64,000 nt of DNA from Palsa-504 sp963744575 (lineage in GTDB: Bacteria > Actinomycetota > Actinomycetes > Streptosporangiales > Streptosporangiaceae): positions 1 to 64,000 of the forward strand of contig CAVUUF010000015.1 of the NCBI GenBank assembly GCA_963744575.1, written 5' to 3'. Made by a program: the position numbers and the translations under genes. Positions 8,102 through 17,050 of this stretch are shown here, in pieces. Numbering within the stretch: position 1 is the first letter of the stretch; every line of letters begins with the position of its first letter. The notes beneath the pieces were generated by a model. It saw only the letters and a program-made list of their open reading frames with translations. It had not been told where the DNA came from and made no database searches.

Positions 8102-9549
8102 CGCAGCTTCACGTCAGCAATCAGGTCGACTCCGTCGGAGCCGGTCACCACGGCACGGACCATGTCCCCGGCCGTCAGCGGGGTCTGGCTTGTGACCGTG
8201 GTCACCCCGTCGACCTCGGGGGCCTGGTGGGCCGCCCGGCCCAGGTAGCTCCCGGCCGGGCCGTCCTCGGCCGTCTCCTCGATCAGCACGTCGAGGGTCT
8301 CGCCGAGCCTGCTCTCGGCTCGCTGGGCCATCAGCTCATCGGCCAGCCCGGCGAACTCCCCGACCCGGCGGGAGATCTCCGCCTCGTCCAGCTGGCCGGG
8401 CAGCGACGCGGCCTCGGTGCCGTCCTCGTCGGAGTAACCGAAGACGCCGATCGCGTCCAGCCCGGCGCCGCTGAGGAAGAGCTCGAGTTCGCGCAGGTCC
8501 TCGGCGGTCTCGCCGGGAAAGCCGACGATGAAGTTGGACCGCACCCCGGCCTGCGGGCTCTGCTCCCTGATCTGGCCGAGCAGGGCGGTGAAGCGGTCCC
8601 GGTCGCCGAACCGCCGCATGGCCCGCAGCACCCGGCCGCTGGCGTGCTGGAACGACAGGTCGAAGTACGGGGCCACGCCCGGCGTGGACGCGATCACCTC
8701 GGTCAGCCCCGGGCGCAGCTCGGCGGGCTGCAGGTAGCTGATCCTGATCCGCTCGATGCCCTCGACTGCGGCCAGGCCGGGCAGCAGCTCCTCGAGCAGC
8801 CGCAGGTTGCCCAGGTCCTTGCCGTAGGAGGTGGAGTTCTCGCTGACCAGGACCAGCTCGCGCACGCCGCTGGCGGCCAGCCAGCGAGCCTCGGCCAGGA
8901 TCTCCGGTGGCCGCCGGGAGACGAACGCGCCGCGGAAGGACGGGATCGCGCAGAAGGAGCACCGGCGGTCGCAGCCGGAAGCGATCTTCAGCGGCGCGAC
9001 CACGCCACCGGACAGCCGCCGCCGGAACACCCCCCCGCCGGGCCCGGTCCACGGCGCGGCGGGGTCGGCCACCGGGCCGGGGCGCGCGGCGGGCTGACGT
9101 TGGGCCGGGGTGATGGGCAGCAGGGTGCGGCGGTCCCGGGCGGTGTGCGCGGGGCGCTTGCGGCCGGCCAGCACGTCGTCGAGGCGGGCGCCGATCTCGG
9201 CGTAATCGTCGAAGCTGAGCACCTGGGCCTCGGGCAGCTCACCGGCCAGTTCGGCGCCATAGCGCTCGGCCAGGCAGCCGACGGCGGCGACCCGGGCGCC
9301 CGAGCCGGCGGCGGAAAGCAGCTCGTCGATGGACTCCTGCTTGGCCGCCTGGATGAAGCCGCAGGTGTTCACGAGCACGACGCTGGCGTCGTCGTCGGTC
9401 AGCTCCCAGCCGGCCGCGGTCAGCCGCGCCGCGAGCTCTTCGGAATCGACCTCGTTCCGCGCGCAGCCGAGGGTGACCAGGCTGGCGGTGCGGGGCGCGG
9501 AGGCGGGGGCGGGGGCGGGGGCGGAGGGAGCAGAACGTGGAGGAGACAC
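8098..9549 (-). CDS. rimO: Ribosomal protein uS12 methylthiotransferase RimO
   Basis: Radical-SAM methylthiotransferase that modifies the conserved aspartate of ribosomal protein S12. Domain order: UPF0004 domain with its cluster cysteines (LGCARNEVDSE, NTCGF, VGCLAERYG), the radical-SAM core with CDRRCSFCAIP, and a C-terminal TRAM domain. The NFIVGFPGETAEDL and FGYSDEDGTEA segments distinguish RimO from MiaB. A Pro/Ala-rich N-terminal extension of about 20 residues, encoded by a G/C-repetitive stretch near 9500-9530, precedes the conserved start. Four-base overlap with pgsA downstream. Confidence 0.95.
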   Translation of the reverse strand: MSPPRSAPSAPAPAPASAPRTASLVTLGCARNEVDSEELAARLTAAGWELTDDDASVVLVNTCGFIQAAKQESIDELLSAAGSGARVAAVGCLAERYGAELAGELPEAQVLSFDDYAEIGARLDDVLAGRKRPAHTARDRRTLLPITPAQRQPAARPGPVADPAAPWTGPGGGVFRRRLSGGVVAPLKIASGCDRRCSFCAIPSFRGAFVSRRPPEILAEARWLAASGVRELVLVSENSTSYGKDLGNLRLLEELLPGLAAVEGIERIRISYLQPAELRPGLTEVIASTPGVAPYFDLSFQHASGRVLRAMRRFGDRDRFTALLGQIREQSPQAGVRSNFIVGFPGETAEDLRELELFLSGAGLDAIGVFGYSDEDGTEAASLPGQLDEAEISRRVGEFAGLADELMAQRAESRLGETLDVLIEETAEDGPAGSYLGRAAHQAPEVDGVTTVTSQTPLTAGDMVRAVVTGSDGVDLIADVKLR

Positions 9550-9586
9550 ACCGAGAGCCTACCGTTGCGGAACCGGATGGTCGCTG

Positions 9587-10312
9587 CTAGCCGGAGCGGG
9601 GACTGAAGCTCAGCGTCTCCGGGTTGTTCACATTCGTCGACTGGTGCTTGCCGTCCACGGTGAGCACCACACCCGGGGGGTTACCCAGCTGCATGGTTAC
9701 GGCTTCCTTCTCGGTCCAGGTCATCGAGGAGCCGGCCGGGACCACGCCCATGTAGATCTGCGAGCCGTCGCTGCGCTTGGAGAGCAGGACCCAGCAGTCC
9801 TGGTTGGCGCTGAGCTTAATCACCACGTCGGACGGCGTAGGCGTGGGTGAGGACGAGGACGAGGGGTGGTGGGTGGGCTTCGCGCTGGCCGTAGGCCGGT
9901 GGGTCTGGGTCGCGACCGGCTTGCCCCGGTCGCTGTGGTGTGACACCAGCCGGTAGGCCCCGAACCCGATGATGGCCAGCAGCACCAGGGCCACGATCAG
10001 GCTGAGGCTGGGCGAGTGCCGCTCGCGGATCTTGACCGGCCGGGACGGCTCGAACACGTCGGCGGCCCTGATCGCCCCGGGCGGGCCGTGCGCGGCGTCG
10101 TACTCGCTGATCAGGGGGACCGGGTCGGCACCGACGACGGCGGCGATGCTGCGGATATGCCCGCGGGCGTAGAAGTCGCCGCCGCAGGCGATGAAGTCGT
10201 CCTGCTCGATGTCCCGGATGATCGATTCCCTGATCCGGGTGCGCTGGCTGACCTCGGTTACGGTGAGACCGGCCCGACGGCGGGCGTCAGCCAGGGTTTC
10301 ACCGATGCTCAC
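9587..10312 (-). CDS. RodZ-like protein: cytosolic HTH, single membrane helix, DUF4115-type domain
   Basis: About 241 residues from the GTG at 10312, chosen because GGAGG lies 6 bases upstream; the longer ATG start at 10372 lacks one. The N-terminal helix-turn-helix (IGETLADARRRAGLTVTEVS, then IRESIIRDIEQDDF and YARGHIRSIA) is the RodZ-type HTH_25 domain. One transmembrane helix (SLSLIVALVLLAIIGFGAYR) follows, then a Ser/Thr/Pro/His linker and an extracytoplasmic C-terminal domain (LSANQDCWVLL) of the DUF4115 kind. RodZ homologues link MreB-type cytoskeleton to cell-wall synthesis; the exact role in this organism is inferred. It lies between ftsK and rimO as in other actinomycetes. Confidence 0.85.
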   Translation of the reverse strand: MSIGETLADARRRAGLTVTEVSQRTRIRESIIRDIEQDDFIACGGDFYARGHIRSIAAVVGADPVPLISEYDAAHGPPGAIRAADVFEPSRPVKIRERHSPSLSLIVALVLLAIIGFGAYRLVSHHSDRGKPVATQTHRPTASAKPTHHPSSSSSPTPTPSDVVIKLSANQDCWVLLSKRSDGSQIYMGVVPAGSSMTWTEKEAVTMQLGNPPGVVLTVDGKHQSTNVNNPETLSFSPRSG

Positions 10313-10429
10313 GCTGCGCCTCCAGGTGCGTTTCGCCACAACTCGGTAATCCCCGCGTGCGGAGACCATCACCTAGTGTAGAGAGCACGCAGCCCGAGGT
10401 CGGTAACACTCTGGTTGCCAGTTGACGAG

Positions 10430-13400
10430 TTATCCGCCACGCAGCGAGCTGATCGTCTCGTCCAGGTCCTCCGGCCTGACCAGCACGTCGCGCGCCTTCG
10501 ACCCCTCGGATGGCCCGACGATCCCCCGGGACTCCAGCAGGTCCATCAGCCGGCCCGCCTTGGCAAAGCCGACCCGCAGCTTGCGCTGGAGCATCGAGGT
10601 CGACCCGAACTGCGTGGTGATGATCAGCTCCGCCGCCTGGACCAGCAGGTCCAGGTCGTCGCCGATGTCGGAGTCGATCTCCCGCGAGCTCTCCTTGGCC
10701 GCGGCCACGTCCTCGCGGTAGGTGGGCTCGGCCTGCTTCTTGCAGTGCGCGACGATGTCGCGGATCTCCTTCTCCGACACGAACGCGTTCTGCAGCCGGA
10801 TGGGCTTGGACGCGCCCATCGGCAGGAACAGCGCGTCGCCCTGCCCGACCAGCTTCTCCGCGCCGGGCTGGTCCAGGATGACCCGCGAGTCGGCCAGGGA
10901 CGAGGTGGAGAAGGCCAGCCGGGACGGGACGTTGGCCTTGATCAGCCCGGTCACCACGTCCACGGACGGCCGCTGGGTGGCCAGCACCAGGTGGATGCCG
11001 GCCGCCCGGGCCAGCTGAGTGATGCGGACCACGGCGTCCTCGACGTCACGCGGGGCCACCATCATCAGGTCGGACAGTTCGTCCACGATGACCAGCAGGT
11101 ACGGGTACGGCCGGTACTCTCGTTCGCTGCCGGGAGGCGGCTTGAGCTGGCCCGCCCTGACCGCCTTGTTGAAGTCGTCCACATGCCGGAACCCGCAGGC
11201 GGCCAGGTCGTCGTAGCGCCGCTCCATCTCCCCGACCACCCAGTCCAGCGCCTCGGCCGCCTTCTTCGGGCTGGTGATGATCGGCGTGATCAGGTGCGGT
11301 ATGCCATCGTAGATGGTCAGCTCGACCCGTTTGGGGTCGATCAGCACCATCCGCACCTCGTCCGGCGTGGCCCGGGTCAGGATCGAGGTGATCAACCCGC
11401 CGAGGCACACCGAGTTATGTGTCGGGATACATGAACGGCTGGCCAGGTACATCCGGCTGGGACTGCTGACGGCAATGCACCGCACTGCCACGCTCGGTAC
11501 CGGCCGCACGCCTCTGATCAGCCGGTATTCGGGAGGGCGCACCGCGGAACCAACAACACGCTTGGCCTTGCGGGCTAGGAGGAATGGGTTCGCGGTACCG
11601 GAAATCCCGACGCTGTAGCATTGCTGACTGCCCGGGCGGGTCCAGGTCATTCTCTTCCGTGCAAGACCGCCTAGCGAAGCCACTAGGGCGCAGAGGTCGT
11701 CAACTAGGCGCTCGTTGACGTTAACGAAAAAGCAGTGCCCGCGCTTAGACGCAGTGCCATCCGCATCCATCAGCCCTCGCAGCAGAGCAGTACGCTGCTC
11801 TACAGAAGTGATCAGGTATTCGACGGGAATATGTTTGTTCCCTAGCACGCCCAGCGTGCGGAGATCGGCCTTGAGTCCTCGCAGTCCGTACCGGAGCCCC
11901 CTCCATGGAGTTACGACGTAGTGCTCGGCAAGGCGTTCTACCGTTTCCTCCTCGCCCTCGGCGATCGCCACGGCGCCTTCCCGGGTATCGCCGTCGGCGA
12001 GCCACACGCCCAACACGTAGGGATCAACAGGCAGATCACGATGCGGATACCGGACCGGCTGAGTCAGCCGGACTGCGTGCCTGAGCCGTCCCGAAGCAGT
12101 TAGCAGGGTGTCGCGGATAGCCGTCGTGGTGAGAACCTCGGGCTTGCCGTCGTGGTGGTAACGGGTCCGATCGCGGGCATACGAAGACCAGACCTCCCAC
12201 AGGTGCTCAGCGTCCGCCACGATGACCGTGCCGTCGGAGAACTCAACCTCATAACATGGCCTACCGAGCATAACGGGCGTCGCAGCGGTCACCGTGCAGG
12301 GCTGGCCGGCCTCGTCAAAGATCTCGTCACCGGGCTGGACCTCACCCATCGTCGTCCAGCCGCGGGGGGTGGGAATCGGCGTGTCCAGGGCGAGCGCTTT
12401 TCCTGATCCAGTGGCGCCGGCGATCAGGAGATGCGGCATCTTGGCCAGGTTGGCCACCTTCACCTGGCCCTCGACGTCCTTGCCAAGACCGACCACCATC
12501 GGGTGGTGGTCGCCCAGCGCGGTCTGCGACTTGAGCACGTCGCCCAGGCTGACGACCTCCTTGTCCATGTTAGGGATCTCCACGCCGATCGCGGACTTGC
12601 CCGGGATCGGCGAGATGATCCGCACGTCCGCGGACTTGACCGCGTAGGCGATGTTCTTGGACAGCGCGGTGACCCGCTCCACCTTGACCGCCGTGCCGAG
12701 CTCGATCTCGTACCTGGTCACCGTCGGCCCGCGCTTGAAGTCGGTGACCTGCGCGTCCACCTGGAACTGCTCGAACACCTCGGTCAGCGCGTCCATCACG
12801 ATGTCGTTGGCCCTGGTCCGCTTCTTCGGCGCGGTGCCCGGCCGCAGCAGCGCGGTCGGCGGCAGCGTGTAGGCGACCGCGTCGCCGGCGGTCAGCGTGA
12901 GCTGCTCGGGGTTGCGCAGCGGCGCTGAGGGCTTTGGCACGGCGATGGCAGGTTCAGGCGCGGAAGCGTCCTGCGGCGCGGGCGCGTCGGTGCCGAAGCC
13001 GAGCGCCTCGATCAGGCCGTCGCTGCCGTCCGGGCGGGGCTTGCCGCCGCGCTTGGCGTCCCGCTCGAGCAGCGGGGTGTCGTATGGCTTGGTGTGCTCG
13101 CCCGTCTCGATGGCCGGGCGGAGCCTGATCCGCCCGGCGATCTGGCCGCGCGCCCGGCGGACGGCGCCCGTTCCGGCCTGGTAGTCCTCGTCGATTTCCA
13201 GGTCGTCCTCGTCCGGCTCCGGGCGCGGCTGGGTGAGGCCCAACATCACGCCCAGTTCGCGGAGGCGATCCGGGATCCGGTGCATCGGGGTGCCGGAGAT
13301 GAGCAGCAGGCCGTAGATGGCCAGCAGCGCGAGCAGCGCCGCCGCCGCCCATGTGGTGAGCGCGCTGGCCAGCGGGCCGGACACCGCGTAGCCGAGGTAG

Positions 13401-14110
13401 CCGCCGGCCGCGTGCATGGCGCGCGGGCCGTCGGACGGGCGCGGCGTGCCCTTGGCGATGTGGATCAGGCCCACGGCGGCGATCAGCAGCGCGGTCCAGC
13501 CGATCGCGGCCCGGATCGTCTCGGTGTTCCGGTCCGGGTGGCGCAGGAACCGCCAGGCCAGCAGCAGCGCCAGCACCGGGAGCAGCCAGCCCATCGAGCC
13601 GAACCCGCCGACGGCCACGGTCCGGATGGACCGGCCGACCGTGTTGTCCATCCGGAACCACAGGCCGGCCGCGAGCACGATGGCCGCGCCCAGGGTGAGC
13701 AGCCCCAGGCCGTCCCGGCGGTGGTGCGGGTCCAGGTCGCGCGCGCCGCGGCCGACCGCCCGGGCGGCCCAGCCGACCGCGCCGGCCACCCCGAGCCAGG
13801 CGGCCGCGATCATGCGGCCGGTCCACACCACCAGGAACACGATGGGATCACGCGGCGGCCGGCCCCGGACGGGGCGGCGCTTCGTGGCGCGGCCCGTCGC
13901 ACGGCCCTTGGCCGTACCCGGCTTGCGGGCCGGCCCCTGACCGCCGTTTTTCCTTTGACCCGAACGGGGCTGGGTTTTCCGCCCCGGTTTACGGCTGGAC
14001 GGCTGGCGGGCTGGCGACTTGACGGTCGGGGCGCGCGGAGGCGTCTCCGGGGCAGCCTCGTCCAGCCCGCCACGCGGGCGGGCAGATCCGTTACGGGCAC
14101 GGGTCGCCAT
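10430..14110 (-). CDS. ftsK: DNA translocase FtsK/SpoIIIE with an in-frame intein
   Basis: Septal DNA pump that clears chromosomes during division and sporulation. From the ATG at 14110 (MATRARNGSARPRGG) the protein has a basic Lys/Arg/Pro tail, four transmembrane helices at about 90-270, an acidic/proline linker, the RecA-like motor and a C-terminal gamma winged helix (LVQAAELIITTQFGSTSMLQ, then RKLRVGFAKAGRLMDLLE). The Walker A motif GATGSGK is interrupted immediately after its lysine by a 328-residue intein; the host sequence resumes with SVCLGGLITSIL. Walker B is LLVIVDELSDLMM. Without the intein the product is about 898 residues, normal for actinomycete FtsK. The motor cannot bind ATP until splicing restores GSGKS. 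The ATG at 14152 adds 14 unlikely residues. Confidence 0.95.
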   Translation of the reverse strand: MATRARNGSARPRGGLDEAAPETPPRAPTVKSPARQPSSRKPGRKTQPRSGQRKNGGQGPARKPGTAKGRATGRATKRRPVRGRPPRDPIVFLVVWTGRMIAAAWLGVAGAVGWAARAVGRGARDLDPHHRRDGLGLLTLGAAIVLAAGLWFRMDNTVGRSIRTVAVGGFGSMGWLLPVLALLLAWRFLRHPDRNTETIRAAIGWTALLIAAVGLIHIAKGTPRPSDGPRAMHAAGGYLGYAVSGPLASALTTWAAAALLALLAIYGLLLISGTPMHRIPDRLRELGVMLGLTQPRPEPDEDDLEIDEDYQAGTGAVRRARGQIAGRIRLRPAIETGEHTKPYDTPLLERDAKRGGKPRPDGSDGLIEALGFGTDAPAPQDASAPEPAIAVPKPSAPLRNPEQLTLTAGDAVAYTLPPTALLRPGTAPKKRTRANDIVMDALTEVFEQFQVDAQVTDFKRGPTVTRYEIELGTAVKVERVTALSKNIAYAVKSADVRIISPIPGKSAIGVEIPNMDKEVVSLGDVLKSQTALGDHHPMVVGLGKDVEGQVKVANLAKMPHLLIAGATGSGKALALDTPIPTPRGWTTMGEVQPGDEIFDEAGQPCTVTAATPVMLGRPCYEVEFSDGTVIVADAEHLWEVWSSYARDRTRYHHDGKPEVLTTTAIRDTLLTASGRLRHAVRLTQPVRYPHRDLPVDPYVLGVWLADGDTREGAVAIAEGEEETVERLAEHYVVTPWRGLRYGLRGLKADLRTLGVLGNKHIPVEYLITSVEQRTALLRGLMDADGTASKRGHCFFVNVNERLVDDLCALVASLGGLARKRMTWTRPGSQQCYSVGISGTANPFLLARKAKRVVGSAVRPPEYRLIRGVRPVPSVAVRCIAVSSPSRMYLASRSCIPTHNSVCLGGLITSILTRATPDEVRMVLIDPKRVELTIYDGIPHLITPIITSPKKAAEALDWVVGEMERRYDDLAACGFRHVDDFNKAVRAGQLKPPPGSEREYRPYPYLLVIVDELSDLMMVAPRDVEDAVVRITQLARAAGIHLVLATQRPSVDVVTGLIKANVPSRLAFSTSSLADSRVILDQPGAEKLVGQGDALFLPMGASKPIRLQNAFVSEKEIRDIVAHCKKQAEPTYREDVAAAKESSREIDSDIGDDLDLLVQAAELIITTQFGSTSMLQRKLRVGFAKAGRLMDLLESRGIVGPSEGSKARDVLVRPEDLDETISSLRGG
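11414..12397 (-). other. FtsK intein with LAGLIDADG endonuclease; class 3 (WCT) signature
   Basis: A 328-residue protein-splicing element between Lys of Walker A and the following Ser. It starts ALALDTPIPTPRGWTTMGEV with alanine at position 1, so the normal N-terminal nucleophile is absent. Block B reads VADAEHLWEVW (His65, Trp67 of the intein), block F VRCIAVSSP (Cys307), block G CIPTHN (Thr326, Asn328), then Ser+1. Trp, Cys and Thr at these places form the WCT triad of class 3 inteins, in which the block F cysteine starts splicing. Two endonuclease motifs are present: LGVWLADGD (intein 129-137) and LRGLMDADGT (206-215), so it may still be a homing element. Codon use is somewhat less GC-rich than the host exteins. 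Confidence 0.9.
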
Positions 14111-14260
14111 AATCACAAACGTAGCGAGAACCCGTAATAACTCAAAGCACATAAGGCTGGTGTCGGCCCACGGCGCAACCAGCTGGCCGGATCGGTGTCC
14201 GCCCGACGGGCGGCAGGTCCTGGCCCCGGTAGCGGTACAGGCTGGGCCTCGACCCGCGGG

Positions 14261-15331
14261 TCAGGCATTGGCGGGCAGCGTGGTGCCCGGGCCGCGGCGG
14301 CGGACGCGGACCAGGTCACGGGGCTCGCGCCGGTGCTCCGGCAGGGTGCGCTCGTCCGCGCCCTCGACCGTGAAGCCGGCGTCGGCGATCATCTCCAGGT
14401 CGCGGCGGCCGGGCTGGCCCTCGCTGGTCAGGTAGTCGCCGAGGAAGATCGAGTTGACGACGTGCAGCGCGAGCGGCTGCAGGCTGCGCAGGTGGATCTC
14501 GCGGCCGCCGGCCAGCCGGACCTCGGCGTCCGGGCAGGTGAACCGGACCATGGCCAGGATCCGCAGGCAGCGCTGCGGGGTGAGGCTCCACTGACCGGCC
14601 AGCGGGGTGCCGTCGAACGGGATCAGGAAGTTCACCGGCACCGAGTCGGGGTCGAGTTCGCGCAGCGCGAACACGACGTCGACGAGTTCGTCGTCGGTCT
14701 CCCCCATCCCGGCGATCAGGCCCGAGCACGGGGACAGCCCGGCTTGCCTGGCTCTTTGCACGGTGCCGACGCGGTCGGCGTACTCGTGGGTGGTGCAGAT
14801 GTCGGCGTAGTTGGCTTCCGCGGTGTTGAGGTTGTGGTTGTAGGCGGTGGTGCCGGCCTCGCGCAGGCGCTCGGCCTGGCCGTCGGCGAGCAGGCCGAGG
14901 CAGGCGCAGACCTCGACGCCGGGATGTTCGGCCTTGAACCGCGCGATCGTGGTCGCGACCCGGGTGATGTCCGCGTCGTTCGGGCCGCGGCCGCTGGCCA
15001 CCAGGCAGACGCGCTTGGCGCCCGCCTGGACGCCGGCTTCGGCGCCGGTCAGTATCTCCTCCGGCTTGAGCCAGGTGTACTTGAGCACGTCCGCCGCCGA
15101 GCCGCGCCGCTGCGAGCAGTAGAAGCAGTCCTCGGGGCACAGCCCGCTCTTGATGTTGACCAGGTAGTTCAGCTTGACCCGGCGGCCGAAGTAGCGCAGC
15201 CGCACCTTGAAGGCCGCCGCCACCACATCCATCAGCTCGTCGTCCGGGCTTTGCAGGACTTTGAGCGCTTCGGCGCGAGCGGGTAGTTCGCGGGCGAGGG
15301 ATTTGCCGGTCAGCGTGTCAAGCCAGGTCAT
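14261..15331 (-). CDS. bioB: Biotin synthase
   Basis: Radical-SAM enzyme that inserts sulfur into dethiobiotin, the last step of biotin synthesis. The start is the ATG at 15331 (MTWLDTLTGKSLARELPARA), preceded by a GAGGAGG; longer open frames upstream are antisense to the next gene. The cluster motif CPEDCFYCSQ gives Cys65, Cys69 and Cys72. Further family motifs are YNHNLNTAE, CSGLIAGMGET and VPVNFLIPFDGTPL. The 356 residues are normal. It stands alone here: bioA, bioD and bioF are not in the window. It is divergent from the dehydrogenase gene at 15389, so the 57 bases between must hold both promoters. Confidence 0.96.
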   Translation of the reverse strand: MTWLDTLTGKSLARELPARAEALKVLQSPDDELMDVVAAAFKVRLRYFGRRVKLNYLVNIKSGLCPEDCFYCSQRRGSAADVLKYTWLKPEEILTGAEAGVQAGAKRVCLVASGRGPNDADITRVATTIARFKAEHPGVEVCACLGLLADGQAERLREAGTTAYNHNLNTAEANYADICTTHEYADRVGTVQRARQAGLSPCSGLIAGMGETDDELVDVVFALRELDPDSVPVNFLIPFDGTPLAGQWSLTPQRCLRILAMVRFTCPDAEVRLAGGREIHLRSLQPLALHVVNSIFLGDYLTSEGQPGRRDLEMIADAGFTVEGADERTLPEHRREPRDLVRVRRRGPGTTLPANA

Positions 15332-15388
15332 CGAGAGCCTCCTCGGGGGCGACGGTATCAGGCCCGGCTTCACGATAGGGTCAGCCCC

Positions 15389-16372
15389 ATGCGGGTCGCG
15401 ATCCTCGATGACTATCAGCAGGTCTCCCTGGCCAGCGCGGACTGGTCCGCGGTGCGCTCGCTGGCCGAGATCGACGTGTTCGCCCAGCACATCGCGCGGA
15501 CCGAGGCGCTGGTCAGCGCGCTGGAGCCGTACGACGTGGTGGTGGCGATGCGGGAGCGCACCTACTTCGACGCCCCGCGCCTCGGCCAATTGCCGCGGCT
15601 GCGGCTGCTGGTCACCACGGGCATGTCCAACACGTCCATCGACCTGGCCGCCGCCGCGGCGCGGGGGGTGACCGTGTGCGGCACCGGCGGAATCGGCTCG
15701 GCCACGGCCGAGCTGACCTGGGGGCTCATCCTCGCGCTGGTCCGGCACATCCCGGAGGAGGACCGGCGGATGAAGGTGGCCGGCGGGGCCGGCGGCGCCG
15801 CCCTCGGCGTCGGCGGCGGCTGGCAGCAGACGGTCGGCATCGGCCTGGACGGCAAGCGGCTCGGCGTGGTCGGCCTGGGCAGGCAGGGCCAGCGGGTCGC
15901 CTCGATAGGGCGGGCCTTCGGCATGGACGTGGCGGCCTGGAGCCAGAACCTGGATCCGGGCGTGGCGGCGGAGGCGCAGGTCCAGGCGGTCGGCAAGGCG
16001 GAGTTGTTCTCCTCCGCCGACGTGGTGACTGTGCACTACAAGCTGAGCCCGCGCAGCGAGGGGCTGGTCGGCGCGGCGGAACTGGCGCTGATGAAGCCGT
16101 CGGCCTACCTGGTGAACACCTCGCGCGGACCGCTCGTGGACGGCCCGGCACTGGTGTCCGCGCTGCGGTCCGGCTCGATCGCGGGCGCGGCCCTCGACGT
16201 GTACGACGTCGAGCCGCTGCCGCTGTGGGATCCGATCAGGACCGCGCCCAACGTGGTGCTGACCCCGCACCTCGGCTACGTCACCGAGGAGACCTACCGG
16301 GTCTTCTACGGCGACGCGACCGAGGACATCGTGGCGTTCGCCAAGGGCTCGCCGGTGCGGGTGCTGTCTTAG
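15389..16372 (+). CDS. D-isomer-specific 2-hydroxyacid dehydrogenase family protein
   Basis: NAD-dependent oxidoreductase of 327 residues. The nucleotide-binding motif GVVGLGRQGQRVASIGRAFG is at about 155-174; the catalytic Arg is in VNTSRGPLVDGPALVSALRS (about 234-253), and the Glu and His in YDVEPLPLWDP and LTPHLGYVTEETY. The substrate cannot be fixed: phosphoglycerate, glyoxylate or another 2-keto acid is possible. A Gly/Ala-rich insertion (GGAGGAALGVGGG) before the NAD domain is unusual but in frame. It converges on the DinB-like gene with only five bases between the stops. Confidence 0.85.
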   Translation: MRVAILDDYQQVSLASADWSAVRSLAEIDVFAQHIARTEALVSALEPYDVVVAMRERTYFDAPRLGQLPRLRLLVTTGMSNTSIDLAAAAARGVTVCGTGGIGSATAELTWGLILALVRHIPEEDRRMKVAGGAGGAALGVGGGWQQTVGIGLDGKRLGVVGLGRQGQRVASIGRAFGMDVAAWSQNLDPGVAAEAQVQAVGKAELFSSADVVTVHYKLSPRSEGLVGAAELALMKPSAYLVNTSRGPLVDGPALVSALRSGSIAGAALDVYDVEPLPLWDPIRTAPNVVLTPHLGYVTEETYRVFYGDATEDIVAFAKGSPVRVLS

Positions 16373-16377
16373 GTCTT

Positions 16378-16983
16378 CTAGGCCTTCGAGGGCTTCGTCC
16401 AGGCGGGGTCGCGGCCGGACAGGGCCAGGGCGCGGTCGAACGTGGCGGCGTCGTGGTCGGCCTCAACGGGGTCGGCGAAGCCCTGGTACTTGCGGAACAG
16501 TTCGGCACTCTTCTGGACGGTGTCGTGCAGGGTTGCCGCGACGGCGTCGTCGGCGCGGTACTCCTGGCCGGTGGCCTTGGCCACGTCCCAGCCGTGCAGG
16601 GCCATCTCCATGATCAGCATCGCGCCCACCTCGGCGGCCGGGGTGGCGCTGCCCATGACGTTCCGGTCGCCTTCCCAGGCGGCTGGGTCTGACCAGGCTT
16701 TGACCGCCTTGCTGATCTGCTCGGCGTAGTCCTCGCGGAAGCCGGGTTCGGCGGTGAAGTCCTTGCTCATCAGGTCCTCGGCGACGCTCTCGCCGTGCGC
16801 CCGGCGCTCGGCCGAATACGAGGTCCACAAGATCGTGTGGTTGAGCAGGGCACGCAGGTCCCACTCGCCGCACGGGGTAGGGCCGTCCAGCGCGTTGGCG
16901 GGGACGTTCTGCACCACCCGGGCGGCCTCGGCCGCGGCGGCCGCCATCTCCGCGCTCAGGTTCGTCTTCTCCGTGTTCGCCAT
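16378..16983 (-). CDS. TIGR03086-type metal-binding (DinB / mycothiol-dependent) protein
   Basis: A 201-residue four-helix-bundle protein of the DinB-like superfamily in the TIGR03086 branch. The typical start of the fold is CGEWDLRALLNHTILW, with histidine and tryptophan, and the third helix carries MALHGWDVAKATGQ; the two histidines are the likely metal ligands. Relatives include mycothiol-dependent maleylpyruvate isomerase and bacillithiol transferases, but most members have no known substrate. It is monocistronic, convergent with the dehydrogenase, and divergent from the AraC remnant. Confidence 0.82.
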   Translation of the reverse strand: MANTEKTNLSAEMAAAAAEAARVVQNVPANALDGPTPCGEWDLRALLNHTILWTSYSAERRAHGESVAEDLMSKDFTAEPGFREDYAEQISKAVKAWSDPAAWEGDRNVMGSATPAAEVGAMLIMEMALHGWDVAKATGQEYRADDAVAATLHDTVQKSAELFRKYQGFADPVEADHDAATFDRALALSGRDPAWTKPSKA

Positions 16984-17050
16984 GGGCCCGACAATACTTG
17001 AGGCGGGGGCGGCGCGGTCTTGAACAAACGCGACAGATTACGCTGACCAG

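Noticed and set aside
14261..16270. A 669-codon open frame on the minus strand covering bioB and the opposite strand of the dehydrogenase gene
   Set aside because: Only the part from the ATG at 15331 is biotin synthase. The upstream part is antisense to a well-supported dehydrogenase gene, and the bioB start has its own ribosome binding site.
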